From: an uncultured Erysipelotrichaceae bacterium
Lineage (GTDB): Bacteria; Bacillota_I; Bacilli_A; RF39; UBA660
Assembly (NCBI GenBank): GCA_902761685.1
Contig: CACWLI010000006.1
Span: forward strand, 1 to 64,000
Reading direction: 5' to 3'
DNA: 64,000 bases
Positions 54,649 to 63,625 of this stretch are shown here, piece by piece. A program made the position numbers and the translations under genes. The stretch's first letter is position 1; each line of letters starts with the position of its first letter. Below the pieces are notes generated by a model. The model did not search any database, had not been told where the DNA came from, and saw only the letters and a program-made list of their open reading frames with translations.

Positions 54649-54975
54649 TTATTTTATCTTTTCTACCATTTGATCATATAATTTATATAAATATTGAACA
54701 CTATTTTCTAAGAAAAAATAATGAAAAATATAAAAAACTAATATTATTAAAAGTAATAAACTTAATAATGTAAATATTAACATATTAAGTGTCAAACTAA
54801 TATAAAAAAATAATATAGTAAACAATGCAAAAAACATAGTAACTATTAAATGAATTAATCTTTCATGTGAAAAGAAATTAATCTTATTTATATGATTTTC
54901 TATATCATTTTTAGTAATTTTACCTTTTAATTTGTTTTCTATTTCATTAATGTATTCACTTAAATATTTTTTCAT
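54649..54975 (-). CDS. Small membrane protein with two TM segments
   Basis: The 108-residue product has a charged helix (1-32), two or three closely spaced hydrophobic segments (about 40-95), and a charged C-terminus. No motif and no family recognised. GGTGAAAAT precedes the ATG. Divergent from the hydrolase gene at 55042 and upstream of polC. Confidence 0.5.
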   Translation of the reverse strand: MKKYLSEYINEIENKLKGKITKNDIENHINKINFFSHERLIHLIVTMFFALFTILFFYISLTLNMLIFTLLSLLLLIILVFYIFHYFFLENSVQYLYKLYDQMVEKIK

Positions 54976-55014
54976 ATTTTCACCATTTATATAATATCAT
55001 TTTTTTATTATTTT

Positions 55015-55023
55015 TGATATAAT
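55015..55023 (+). promoter_or_regulatory. Extended -10 of hydrolase gene 55042
   Basis: TGATATAAT, matching the element before the gene at 56330; no good -35. Leader of about 12 bases holds GGTGAAAAT. Confidence 0.55.
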
Positions 55024-55041
55024 TATTTTGGTGAAAATAAT

Positions 55042-56274
55042 ATGATATTAAGTTTATGTGATGATGGAGATTTATTAAGTGCTCTTAGAATATTTAGAAT
55101 TATTATTATTTTAATTAAAATAGTAGTTCCAATTATATTAATAGTTTCCTCTATGTTAAACTATATGACTGCTGTTAGCAGTCATGATGATGCACTATCT
55201 AGAGCAAATAAAAATCTTATTCCAAAATTAATAGCTGCTATACTTGTATTTTTTATACCAACATTTGTAGGACTTATTGCTGATGCTACAAGTTATGAAA
55301 ATGATAATTATATTAGTTGTATAAAAAATTCTACTCAAGAAAATATTAATAAAGCTTATTATTCAGCTGCTAAAAAAAGAATAAGTATTGCAAGTGATCA
55401 ATTATCTGAAGCTGAATACTCTGCTGCTAAAACAGAAATATATAAAGTTAAAGATGAAGCACAAAGACAAGCTTTATTAAAAGAATTAGAAACAACTAAA
55501 CAATATATTGATATTAAAAAAGAAATATTAAAATTACAAAATAATTATAATGCTGAAGATTATAAAAAAGTTCAAGAAAAAATTAATAGTATATCTGATG
55601 CTAAAGTAAAAGAAAAACTATTAGCTGAATTTAAAAAGATTATTAAGCCTGTTGAAGGTAATCCAAATGGAATTCAAGGAAGATCATCTACTATGACATA
55701 TGTAGTACATACTCCTAAATTAGTTGCTCCAGGTATGCCACTTATCTTATATTTACATGGAGATGGTGGTGGTAATAGTAGTGGCTCTAGTCCATTTTTA
55801 AACGCTGCTAAAAAATATTTTGGAGAAGATCTTCCATTTATACTAGTAACACCAAATGGTGGAATGTGGGCAGAAACAAATGGTAGACTTGCTGAACTTA
55901 AATCAATAATAGACACTGAATGTGAAAAATATAAATGTAATACTCAAAAAATTGGAATATCTGGTCACTCTAGAGGTTCAATTGGAACATGGCATATGAT
56001 TAATAACTATCCTGGTTTCTTCTACTCTGCTGTACCAGTTAGTTGTGGATCATATTCAATTAATTATAGTAATTTTGTTAAAACTAAAATAAGAGCTTAT
56101 GCTGGAACTAGTGGTTCTGCTGAACAAAGATATAATAGTGAAATGAATAGAAATGTTAATGGTATTAAAAATGCTGGTGGTAATGCAGTATTTATTTCAC
56201 TACCTGGTGCAACTCATGGAACTGCTCCCGGACAAGCATATACTAAAGATACTTTACTATGGATGATAAATTAA
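55042..56274 (+). CDS. TM-hairpin plus alpha/beta-hydrolase (esterase-like), copy 1
   Basis: The 410-residue product has two TM segments (about 16-38 and 60-81) joined by a short polar loop, resembling VirB2/TrbC-type pilins. A helical linker (about 100-205) with two repeats of an I-x2-I-x-D...LL-x-EL pattern follows. An alpha/beta-hydrolase domain (about 215-410) has LYLHGDGGG (oxyanion region), GHSRG with nucleophile S310 and H392 in GATHG. It resembles feruloyl/acetyl-xylan-esterase and PHB-depolymerase folds. GGTGAAAAT precedes the ATG. Probable substrate: an ester-linked surface or dietary glycan (inference). Confidence 0.7.
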   Translation: MILSLCDDGDLLSALRIFRIIIILIKIVVPIILIVSSMLNYMTAVSSHDDALSRANKNLIPKLIAAILVFFIPTFVGLIADATSYENDNYISCIKNSTQENINKAYYSAAKKRISIASDQLSEAEYSAAKTEIYKVKDEAQRQALLKELETTKQYIDIKKEILKLQNNYNAEDYKKVQEKINSISDAKVKEKLLAEFKKIIKPVEGNPNGIQGRSSTMTYVVHTPKLVAPGMPLILYLHGDGGGNSSGSSPFLNAAKKYFGEDLPFILVTPNGGMWAETNGRLAELKSIIDTECEKYKCNTQKIGISGHSRGSIGTWHMINNYPGFFYSAVPVSCGSYSINYSNFVKTKIRAYAGTSGSAEQRYNSEMNRNVNGIKNAGGNAVFISLPGATHGTAPGQAYTKDTLLWMIN

Positions 56275-56306
56275 ACATATAAATAATTTATTTATATGTT
56301 TTTTTG
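56273..56306 (+). terminator. Intrinsic terminator of 55042 gene
   Basis: AACATATAAATAA and TTATTTATATGTT pair, T7 following. Confidence 0.75.
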
Positions 56307-56313
56307 ATATAAT
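56305..56313 (+). promoter_or_regulatory. Extended -10 of hydrolase gene 56330
   Basis: TGATATAAT as in the paralogue's promoter, right after the previous gene's terminator. Confidence 0.55.
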
Positions 56314-56329
56314 TAATATGGTGAATTTT

Positions 56330-57667
56330 ATGATATTAAAAATATGTGATAATGGAGACCTTTTAAATATACTAAGAATTATTAGAATAATTATTATAAT
56401 AATTAAGATAGTAGTTCCAATTATATTAATAGTTACAGGTATGTTAGATTTTGCTAGTGCTGCTAAAGAAGGAGAAACTAGTAAAGTATTTAGTATATTC
56501 ACAAAAAGAGTTATCGCTTCGCTACTTATATTTTTTATTCCTACATTTGTTGGACTTATTGCTGATGCTGTTAGCTATGATAGTGATAATTATTTATCTT
56601 GTATATCTAATGCAACAGAAGAAGGTGTTAAACAAGCCTATACTAATAATAGTAGACAGTTAATCAATATTGCTAAAAAAACACTAAACTACTCTGACTA
56701 TCAAATAGCATTAACATCAATAAATAAATTAAGTGATGCTAATGAAAAAAATCAATTATTAAATGAACTAAATAAAATAAAAAGATATATTGAATTAAAA
56801 CAAGAAATTCTTGAATTAAACAAAAATTATGATAGTGATAAATATGCTAAAATATATAGTGAAATTCAAAAAATAACTGATGCAGATGTTAAAAAAACAT
56901 TAACTAAGTTATTAAAAACTCAAAGTGAAACGGGTCCTAAATTAAATGTAGAAAGTTCCTTTAAAAAATATAATGATAGTACTTATCCTATATTTAGCGG
57001 TTATTACTTATATATACCAAAAAATGCTACAGAAAATATGCCATTAATAGTTGTATTTCCACCTAATAGTTTAAGTGGGCCTAGTATGAAAAATATTGTT
57101 GAATCAAAAAGTTTAGATAACTTAAAAGCATTTATATATATTCCATTAATAGCTGGATCTGAAAGAAGAGATTGGAATACATCAGCTAGTGCTAATGCTG
57201 TTAAAAAAATAAATGATTTAGTTAAAGAATATAAAATAAATGAAAAGAAAATATCACTAACAGCATTTAGTTCTAGTGGGTACTATATTTATTGGACTGC
57301 TAACGAGTATAGAATATTCTCTGCTATTGCTCCTATTAGTTCAGGTATGAATATAGAAAAAATCAAAAATTATAAAGATTGGACTTATTTAAAAACACTT
57401 CCTATGAAAGGATATGGAGAAAAAGGAGGACCAACAACAGCAAGTGGTAGAAGCTGTGCTAATAAAACAGTTGGTTGGTCTGCTAAAACAGCTATGTGTG
57501 GTGTATTTGAAGGCCTTGGTAAATGTAGTAGTTGTACTAGTTGTGACGCGTTTACATATTTACCAGAAGTTTGTCATGGCGAAATTGGATCATATGTATT
57601 TAGTATAGATGATAATAAAAATGGTATTTCTGATATTATGGAATGGATGATAAGTCAAACAAAATAA
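56330..57667 (+). CDS. TM-hairpin plus alpha/beta-hydrolase-like domain, copy 2 (probably inactive)
   Basis: Start set to the ATG at 56330 (GGTGA five bases upstream), aligning with copy 1's MILSLCDDGDLL. The 445-residue product repeats the TM hairpin (about 16-38, 60-80) and helical linker. The hydrolase domain differs: the HGDGGG region is PPNSLSG, and the nucleophile elbow is AFSSSG (S314) rather than GxSxG. Cys-rich ending (CSSCTSC, CHGEIG). It may be a pseudoenzyme or have another specificity. Confidence 0.65.
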   Translation: MILKICDNGDLLNILRIIRIIIIIIKIVVPIILIVTGMLDFASAAKEGETSKVFSIFTKRVIASLLIFFIPTFVGLIADAVSYDSDNYLSCISNATEEGVKQAYTNNSRQLINIAKKTLNYSDYQIALTSINKLSDANEKNQLLNELNKIKRYIELKQEILELNKNYDSDKYAKIYSEIQKITDADVKKTLTKLLKTQSETGPKLNVESSFKKYNDSTYPIFSGYYLYIPKNATENMPLIVVFPPNSLSGPSMKNIVESKSLDNLKAFIYIPLIAGSERRDWNTSASANAVKKINDLVKEYKINEKKISLTAFSSSGYYIYWTANEYRIFSAIAPISSGMNIEKIKNYKDWTYLKTLPMKGYGEKGGPTTASGRSCANKTVGWSAKTAMCGVFEGLGKCSSCTSCDAFTYLPEVCHGEIGSYVFSIDDNKNGISDIMEWMISQTK

Positions 57668-57689
57668 AAAAGCACAAATGTGCTTTTTT
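57665..57689. terminator. Bidirectional terminator
   Basis: AAAAAGCACA AAT GTGCTTTTT between convergent genes. Confidence 0.9.
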
Positions 57690-59179
57690 TAATTACTTCT
57701 TTCTTTCATAGTTGGAAATAATAATACATCACGTATTGATTCTTGTTCAGTAAATAACATACATAATCTATCTATTCCATATCCAATACCACCTGCTGGA
57801 GGCATTCCATATTCAAGAGCTTCAATGAAATCCATATCAATATCATTAGCTTCTTCATTTCCTAAATTTCTTTCATTTAATTGGGCTTCAAATCTTTCTA
57901 ATTGATCAATTGGGTCATTAAGTTCTGTATAAGCATTAGCAAATTCATGTCCTCCAATAAATAATTCAAATCTATCAACGAATCTAGGATCTTCTGGATT
58001 CTTTTTAGTTAATGGAGATATTTCTACTGGATGACCATATAAGAATGTTGGTTGAATTAATGTTTCTTCTACATATTTTTCAAAGAACTTATTAATAATA
58101 TGTCCATATTGATGTTCATGACTTTCTAGTTCAATATGATGTTCTTCTGCTAATTTTAAGCATTCATCTAAATCAGTAATTTTTTTAAAATCAATACCTG
58201 TTTTTTCTTTAATAGCATCAGTCATACTAATTCTCTTCCAAGGACCAGTTAAATCAATTTCATGACCATTATAATTATATTTCATTTTATTAAATACATC
58301 ACGTGCAATAGTTTGATACATATTTTCAGTTAAATCCATCATTCCATCTAAATTACTATATGCTAAGTATGCTTCCATTAAAGTAAATTCAGGATTATGT
58401 TTAGTATCCATTCCTTCATTTCTAAATACTCTACCAATTTCATAAACAGCTTCCATACCACCAACTAGTAATCTCTTAAGTGGTAACTCTAGAGCTATTC
58501 TTAAATACATATCTAAATCTTGTGTATTATGATGAGTTATAAATGGTCTTGCTGAAGCACCAGTAAGTAAAGTAGATAATATTGGTGTTTCTACTTCAGT
58601 AAATCCTAAATTGTCCATATATTTTTGAATACATCTAATTATTCTAGGTCTTAAGAAAGCAACATTTTTAGATTCTTCATTCATTATTAAATCTAAATAA
58701 CGTCTTCTATATCTTTCTTCTATATCAGTTAAACCATGAAATTTTTCTGGTAGTGGTTTTAATGCTTTAACAAGGTGAGTATATTCTAAACACTTAATAG
58801 TAAGTTCACCACTATTAGTTTTCATTACTTTACCTTTAACTCCAACTATATCACCAATATCAGCTGTTTTAAATAAAGCATATTTTTCTTCTCCAACATC
58901 ATTTATTGAAATATATATTTGAATTTTTCCTGTTTTATCTTGAATATTAAAAAATGATGCTTTTCCCATTTTTCTAATAAACATAATTCTTCCTGATACA
59001 CATGCAGTATCTTCCATATTTTCAAATTCATCATGAGATACATCTGCATATTTTTCTTTTAAATCAGCTGCATAATCAGTTTTATCATATCTACTTCCAA
59101 ATGGATCTAAACCCATTTCTCTTAACTTTTCTGCTTTTTCTCTTCTTACTAATTCTTGTTCTGTAAATACTCTTTCCAT
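57689..59179 (-). CDS. lysS: Lysyl-tRNA synthetase (class II)
   Basis: Charges tRNA-Lys. An N-terminal OB fold (about 55-150; IMFIRKMGKASFF) is followed by the class II core: motif 2 with FRNEGMDTKHNPEFT (about 255-270) and motif 3 with GYGIDRLCML (about 465-475). Length 496 is normal. Its ribosome site AAGGAG is in the end of the preceding gene, one base before the ATG. Second gene of the T-box-controlled operon. Confidence 0.98.
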   Translation of the reverse strand: MERVFTEQELVRREKAEKLREMGLDPFGSRYDKTDYAADLKEKYADVSHDEFENMEDTACVSGRIMFIRKMGKASFFNIQDKTGKIQIYISINDVGEEKYALFKTADIGDIVGVKGKVMKTNSGELTIKCLEYTHLVKALKPLPEKFHGLTDIEERYRRRYLDLIMNEESKNVAFLRPRIIRCIQKYMDNLGFTEVETPILSTLLTGASARPFITHHNTQDLDMYLRIALELPLKRLLVGGMEAVYEIGRVFRNEGMDTKHNPEFTLMEAYLAYSNLDGMMDLTENMYQTIARDVFNKMKYNYNGHEIDLTGPWKRISMTDAIKEKTGIDFKKITDLDECLKLAEEHHIELESHEHQYGHIINKFFEKYVEETLIQPTFLYGHPVEISPLTKKNPEDPRFVDRFELFIGGHEFANAYTELNDPIDQLERFEAQLNERNLGNEEANDIDMDFIEALEYGMPPAGGIGYGIDRLCMLFTEQESIRDVLLFPTMKERSN

Positions 59180-59180
59180 A

Positions 59181-59651
59181 CTACTTAACTCCTTCTTTCT
59201 TTAATTCTAATGAATCTCTTCTTCCTTTATAATATTTTATAAAATCAAATAAATATCTATATTCTTTATCAAGATTACTATTATCTAATATACTAATTAT
59301 TTTATCTAAACAATTATTACCGTCTATTTTATATATTTCTTTATCTTTTACTTCAAATATATCAAGTTTACTAAAATAATCAATTAAATAATCATATGAT
59401 CTTTGAATAGAAAAATTATTTGAATATAAACCTCTATCAAATAAACTTTTAAATCTTTCTACATTATATCTATATTGATTAGCAGTAAAACTTTTCATCC
59501 CTACTATATAATCATCTAATGAATAAAAATAAATAGTATCATGTAATTTTGTTTCTAAATATAAATCTAATGTATTAAATTTAATAATTTCTCCATTATT
59601 TTTTTCACTTGCAATATAATAAATTCTACTAATATCTAAGTTGTTATTCAT
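59181..59651 (-). CDS. Hypothetical protein co-transcribed with lysS
   Basis: Start set to the ATG at 59651, behind AAAGGGGGAG; the longer frame would cover the T-box terminator. The 156-residue product is cytoplasmic, rich in Tyr, Asp and Leu, with no known domain. It is directly after a T-box leader, so its expression should rise when charged tRNA-Lys is scarce. Confidence 0.6.
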   Translation of the reverse strand: MNNNLDISRIYYIASEKNNGEIIKFNTLDLYLETKLHDTIYFYSLDDYIVGMKSFTANQYRYNVERFKSLFDRGLYSNNFSIQRSYDYLIDYFSKLDIFEVKDKEIYKIDGNNCLDKIISILDNSNLDKEYRYLFDFIKYYKGRRDSLELKKEGVK

Positions 59652-59659
59652 AAATAACT

Positions 59660-59899
59660 CCCCCTTTCTTAAAAAAAAGAATCTATAACGTAAGAGCGTC
59701 ATTAACGCTGTACCATCTTACTTTATAGATTACTTGCTTTCTACCTCTTATCTTTATCGCAGATATGCGTTTTTAAGCTCCAAGAATAATTTTTTTTCGA
59801 ATATTTATTTATTATTAGTTTACACCAACCACTAACTCTCTATAAAGTGAAATAAATACCTACTTCTCTTTTCATCACTTACGAATGAATTATATTATT
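59660..59899 (-). promoter_or_regulatory. T-box leader, probable tRNA-Lys
   Basis: The leader has Stem I with GAGAAGUA (loop-E side), the distal AGAGAGUUAGUGGUUGGUG motif (59823-59841), CGAA followed by a run of A (59790-59797), and the T-box AAGAUGGUACAGCG (59706-59719) at the antiterminator. The run of A opposite the AGUA side makes the specifier AAA in any register, so it reads Lys and fits lysS. The terminator is at 59671-59731. Confidence 0.75.
59671..59731 (-). terminator. T-box terminator
   Basis: AATCTATAAAGTAAGA and TCTTACGTTATAGATT pair, followed by T8 on the minus strand. The T-box sequence lies in its 5' part. Confidence 0.8.
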
Positions 59900-60547
59900 T
59901 TATTTTGTTTTTGTCAACATAATTCTATCTTCTAAATAATCATCAGTTATTATACCTAATGAATCAATATCATAAATTCCAATATCACTATAATTGTATT
60001 TATATAATAATTCTTTTATGATTTCTATTTCTCTTTTAATTAATTCTAACTTTTTAGATTTTCTTCTAAAAAACTTAGAATCTAAAAAAGATTCAACTGG
60101 AAATGTTAATGCACTCATTTTTTCTAAAGATAATCTATCTTTTACTTGTACTTCATCAGGTAAATCAGAATATCTTTCATTTTCTGATAAACCTAACTGA
60201 TACATTAAATCATATCCTTCTCTAGAAAGACCACATATCCCTATGATAGTTGGCTCAATAACTTCAATGTTTTCATGTGGAAATACAAATGAAATACCAT
60301 CTCTAGTATATGAATTAAATGTATTATAATGATCCATTTCTTTATTACTTACAAATCTTTTTTCATAATCAGCAAGTGATATGTAATCAAGTCCTGAAAA
60401 TGTAGCATGCATTGGTTTACCTTGTATTCTTAAAGATTGAAGTTCACCACTTTTTAATATTTGTTCAAATACATCTAATTGTTTATTAGAAGTATATACA
60501 CCTCTATAACCATTATTAATAGTATGAAGATAAATCTTATCATTCAT
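59900..60547 (-). CDS. Hypothetical protein (ADP-ribosyltransferase-like, weak)
   Basis: The 215-residue product is not recognised. It starts IYLHTINNGYRGVY, has GLDYISLADYEKRF near residue 50-65, ISFVFPHENIEVIEPTI near 85-100, and DEVQVKDRLSLEKMSAL near 140-156. The EVxV-D followed by P/L pattern is faintly like the C-terminal strand of DarT-type ADP-ribosyltransferases, but the residues that would be catalytic are not clear. GGGGGGTG precedes the ATG. It lies upstream of the T-box. Confidence 0.5.
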   Translation of the reverse strand: MNDKIYLHTINNGYRGVYTSNKQLDVFEQILKSGELQSLRIQGKPMHATFSGLDYISLADYEKRFVSNKEMDHYNTFNSYTRDGISFVFPHENIEVIEPTIIGICGLSREGYDLMYQLGLSENERYSDLPDEVQVKDRLSLEKMSALTFPVESFLDSKFFRRKSKKLELIKREIEIIKELLYKYNYSDIGIYDIDSLGIITDDYLEDRIMLTKTK

Positions 60548-60570
60548 TTGTATTCACCCCCCTTTTTAAA

Positions 60571-61155
60571 TTAAGCATTCTTTAATTTTTTCATATATCT
60601 TTCAACTTTTTCATGCCAAGTTTTATCTGTTGCATAATATGGATTAATTTGAGCTGGTGTAGTTTTACCTTTTTGATAATAACTATTAAGCTTATTAATA
60701 GCAAATTTCATACCATCTTCTATAGTATCAAATCTTCTATAACTTCCTCCATTGCATGATGGAGTACCTTTATTTCCTCCAACATTATTACAACTTCTAG
60801 TTAGTTTACTACAGGTCCAATAACAACCTGTTTCTTGTAGCATTACTGCTGCAGCTAAATAAGGATCTAGCCCTACTTCTAATGAATAATCAACAATAAA
60901 TTCTCCTTTTCCTTTTAATGTAGAATTCAAATATTTATTTATTTTTCTTGCTATTTCTTCATCTTTTTCTCCATTAAAAGTATGTTTACGTTCATATTCT
61001 AATTGTTTTAAATATTCTTGATATTCATTATACTTATCATCAAAATTAGCTATGCTAATTTCTATTTGATCATCTAAATAACTATGATTTATATCAACCT
61101 TTTCTTCTTTAAATAAAGAATCAAACAACCCCATGATTAAAATCAAATTTAACAT
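60571..61155 (-). CDS. Lysozyme-like / glucosaminidase-fold protein
   Basis: The ATG at 61155 has AGGAGTG nine bases upstream; an ATG 24 bases earlier overlaps it. The 194-residue product has a short hydrophobic N-terminus, a charged helical linker (about 25-80), and a lysozyme-superfamily domain (about 85-194). The latter has DPYLAAAVMLQETG (E108 likely catalytic), NNVGGNKG and RFDTIEDG. Cys pairs suggest disulfides and export. It would cut the glycan strands of the cell wall, perhaps its own. Confidence 0.65.
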   Translation of the reverse strand: MLNLILIMGLFDSLFKEEKVDINHSYLDDQIEISIANFDDKYNEYQEYLKQLEYERKHTFNGEKDEEIARKINKYLNSTLKGKGEFIVDYSLEVGLDPYLAAAVMLQETGCYWTCSKLTRSCNNVGGNKGTPSCNGGSYRRFDTIEDGMKFAINKLNSYYQKGKTTPAQINPYYATDKTWHEKVERYMKKLKNA

Positions 61156-61229
61156 AATACTTTCACTCCTAAATAGCAAGCATTGAATATTATAACATAA
61201 TTTATTCTAATAATCAAATTTAAGTTAAA

Positions 61230-61256
61230 ATAAAAAGGACTTTCGTCCTTTTTTTC
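61230..61256 (-). terminator. Intrinsic terminator of C39 peptidase gene
   Basis: AAAAAGGAC TTTC GTCCTTTTT, overlapping the stop at 61256. Confidence 0.85.
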
Positions 61257-62443
61257 TATATTTGAACTGCACTAGGATGAGCACATTCGTCAACTGTTTT
61301 ACCTGGAGGAGCAATATGAAATACCATTGTATGAGTATCCATTATTTCATTATATGTCCATTCTGTTTTATATGGGTTATTTGGATCACACACAGTATAA
61401 GTGTTTGTTGATGGATCATAACCAAGTACTGCAATATAGTGTCCTCCACCATTAATTGCAACTACCATTGTTCCGCCATTCATAAGTAAGTTATTACTTG
61501 CCTTTTTATCTGCTCCTATATGACAATCATAATCATATCCATATCTTTTAGCTCCATTAACTATGAAATTACCTCCAACGTTTTCATCATAAGACATATT
61601 ATTAGCAATAGTTGATGGAGTATATGAAGTATCTCCATACATAGTAGCTAAACAAGCAGCAAGTGAAGTTGGTCCACATCCACTACTTTTAATATTTTTA
61701 CCCCAACTAGTTTCCCATTCATGATATTTACCATTTTCATCTAGCCATCCCCATTGACAATAGAAAACTTTTTTACCATTAGTTGTTGTTAAACTAATTG
61801 AATCAATAAATTTTTGAGCATCAGGATCATCTTCAACAACACCATTAAAATTAGGTAATTTTAATTCAGCCAAAGCAGAAGCATATGCTAGTACATCAGC
61901 CTTAGTATCTCCTAATAAACTAAATGCTGAATCATCAGTTGGTTTTAATTTTTCTAATAATTCTAATTTATGATTAAATTCATTTAATATATTTGTCCAT
62001 GATTCAATTTCAGCATCACTACCATTTCTCACTGTTTCAGTAGTTTTCTTTCCAGTACTATCTGTTTTAGTTACTGTAGAAGACCCTTTTAACCAATTTA
62101 AGAATGTTGTAATATCTTCAATTGAATTTTTTATATCTGTAATATAAGCATCATCTAACATTGCATAGCCTTCCATATAGTTAATCATTATATTGTTAGC
62201 TGCTTTTAAATTATTTGATAAGTTTGAACATATTGTTTGTTGTTTAGTTAATGCATCAGAATATAAAGACAATTTAGCTCTTACTGCATCGTATCCTCCA
62301 CCAACTAAAACACCTTTTGATGAAGTTTGAAAATCTCCAATTGTACTAATTAATTCTTTTGAAGTATTAACTGCTTTATCTAGTTCACTAACCATAACAG
62401 ATGAGTTTGCACTACTTAAATCACTATTATAAATTACTGTCAT
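61256..62443 (-). CDS. C39-like cysteine protease with WXG/LXG-like N-terminal domain
   Basis: The 395-residue product has a helical N-terminal domain (about 1-115) whose GGGYDAVRAKLSLYSDAL-type pattern resembles type VII secretion (WXG100/LXG) domains, without signal peptide. A linker follows. The C-terminal Peptidase_C39_2-like domain has FYCQWGW (Q230), GCGPTSLA (C256), GGHYIAVLGYD (H335) and CDPN (D353). Its start overlaps the preceding gene by four bases. Possibly secreted to process or degrade peptides outside. Confidence 0.65.
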   Translation of the reverse strand: MTVIYNSDLSSANSSVMVSELDKAVNTSKELISTIGDFQTSSKGVLVGGGYDAVRAKLSLYSDALTKQQTICSNLSNNLKAANNIMINYMEGYAMLDDAYITDIKNSIEDITTFLNWLKGSSTVTKTDSTGKKTTETVRNGSDAEIESWTNILNEFNHKLELLEKLKPTDDSAFSLLGDTKADVLAYASALAELKLPNFNGVVEDDPDAQKFIDSISLTTTNGKKVFYCQWGWLDENGKYHEWETSWGKNIKSSGCGPTSLAACLATMYGDTSYTPSTIANNMSYDENVGGNFIVNGAKRYGYDYDCHIGADKKASNNLLMNGGTMVVAINGGGHYIAVLGYDPSTNTYTVCDPNNPYKTEWTYNEIMDTHTMVFHIAPPGKTVDECAHPSAVQI

Positions 62444-63543
62444 GCTGTCTCACCTTCTCCCTTATAGAATTCTTCTTCTTCTTTTTCATCTTCTTCTTTT
62501 TCTTTAAGAATTTTATTTGCAGCATATGCACCCGCTCCAGCAAGAGCTCCAGTTGCAGCTACTGCAGCTATACCAGCTACTAGTGGATCATTATCATTTG
62601 CTTTAGCAACTATTTTTGTTTCTGGTTCAACTTCATCTATATTTATTATATCTGTATTTCTAAGTGGACTATTTTCTGGTAATGTATTATCCAAAATTTC
62701 AATTTCACTTTGATTAATTACTACTTCATCTTCTATTAGTGTATCATTAACTAATTTATCATCTAAAATATCATCTTCCTTACTAGACATGCTTGAAGTA
62801 GAAGAAGAGCTAGTTGTTACACTACTTGGATAAGATGATGATGCTTGAATAATTGATGGAGATACTGAGGATGCTGTTGTAACAGCAGCTAGTGTTGAAA
62901 CTTTTGGCTTATCTGTTTGAGCTTTTTTATCATTAACCACGTCATCTACTTTTTTACTTGGTGCAAATACAGAAGTTGGTGCTGTAAGAGATGAAGCTGG
63001 TGTTGTACTTGAAGTAGGTGTTGTTGAAGATAATGTTGTAGCTTGTAATGGTGCATCAGAAGTACTAAAGTATGGTAAACTTGAAAATCCACCACTATTA
63101 TTTCCACTACCCTTAGATCTATCTTCTAGTTTTAAGTCTCCTCCTTTTTCTCCAACAATTCTTGCTATTTCTTCTCTTAATTCATCATTGTTTTTAAATG
63201 AAGAACTTTTACCATCAGTTGATATTAGTTCTCCAATATCAACAGCAGAAGATGTCACAGACATATTTAATGTTGTAGCTATACCAGCCATTGAATTATC
63301 TAATGCATCAATACTATCAGCTACTGAATTAATGTTACTTACATCTTTACCTATTCTTCTAAATGCTTCTTTACAACAAAGTAACATTGATTCTACTATT
63401 GCTGGTTCTTGTGTTGGACAGTTAGATGAACTACTAAATCCAAGCCCACCAAGTCCAGAAGTAGACGCAGAACTTATAGTTGAAGATAATTTACTAGTAT
63501 AACCCATTAAAAACTCTTTATTACTTTTTACAGTTTCTGCCAT
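62440..63543 (-). CDS. Ser/Thr-rich membrane protein with helical N-terminal domain
   Basis: The 367-residue product has a Ser/Ala-rich helical N-terminal domain (1-110, WXG100-like in size), a long low-complexity Ser/Thr/Pro stretch (about 150-260), one TM (about 325-345, AGIAAVAATGALAGAGAYAANK) and a cytoplasmic Lys/Glu tail. GGAGGAAAAA precedes the ATG. Overlaps the C39 protease gene (ATGA), suggesting that they work together. Confidence 0.6.
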   Translation of the reverse strand: MAETVKSNKEFLMGYTSKLSSTISSASTSGLGGLGFSSSSNCPTQEPAIVESMLLCCKEAFRRIGKDVSNINSVADSIDALDNSMAGIATTLNMSVTSSAVDIGELISTDGKSSSFKNNDELREEIARIVGEKGGDLKLEDRSKGSGNNSGGFSSLPYFSTSDAPLQATTLSSTTPTSSTTPASSLTAPTSVFAPSKKVDDVVNDKKAQTDKPKVSTLAAVTTASSVSPSIIQASSSYPSSVTTSSSSTSSMSSKEDDILDDKLVNDTLIEDEVVINQSEIEILDNTLPENSPLRNTDIINIDEVEPETKIVAKANDNDPLVAGIAAVAATGALAGAGAYAANKILKEKEEDEKEEEEFYKGEGETA

Positions 63544-63587
63544 TTTTTCCTCCTATTATTACTTATTATAGAATTATTATAGCATAA

Positions 63588-63625
63588 ATAAAAAAATATA
63601 TAAATGTTTTTATTTATATATTTTT
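63588..63625 (-). terminator. Intrinsic terminator of the 63624 gene
   Basis: AAAATATATAAAT and ATTTATATATTTT pair, T7 following on the minus strand. Confidence 0.7.

Noticed and set aside
59652..59899. A tRNA or a lysine riboswitch upstream of lysS.
   Set aside because: No cloverleaf with a T-arm was found, and the antiterminator T-box sequence and distal Stem I motif fit a T-box instead.
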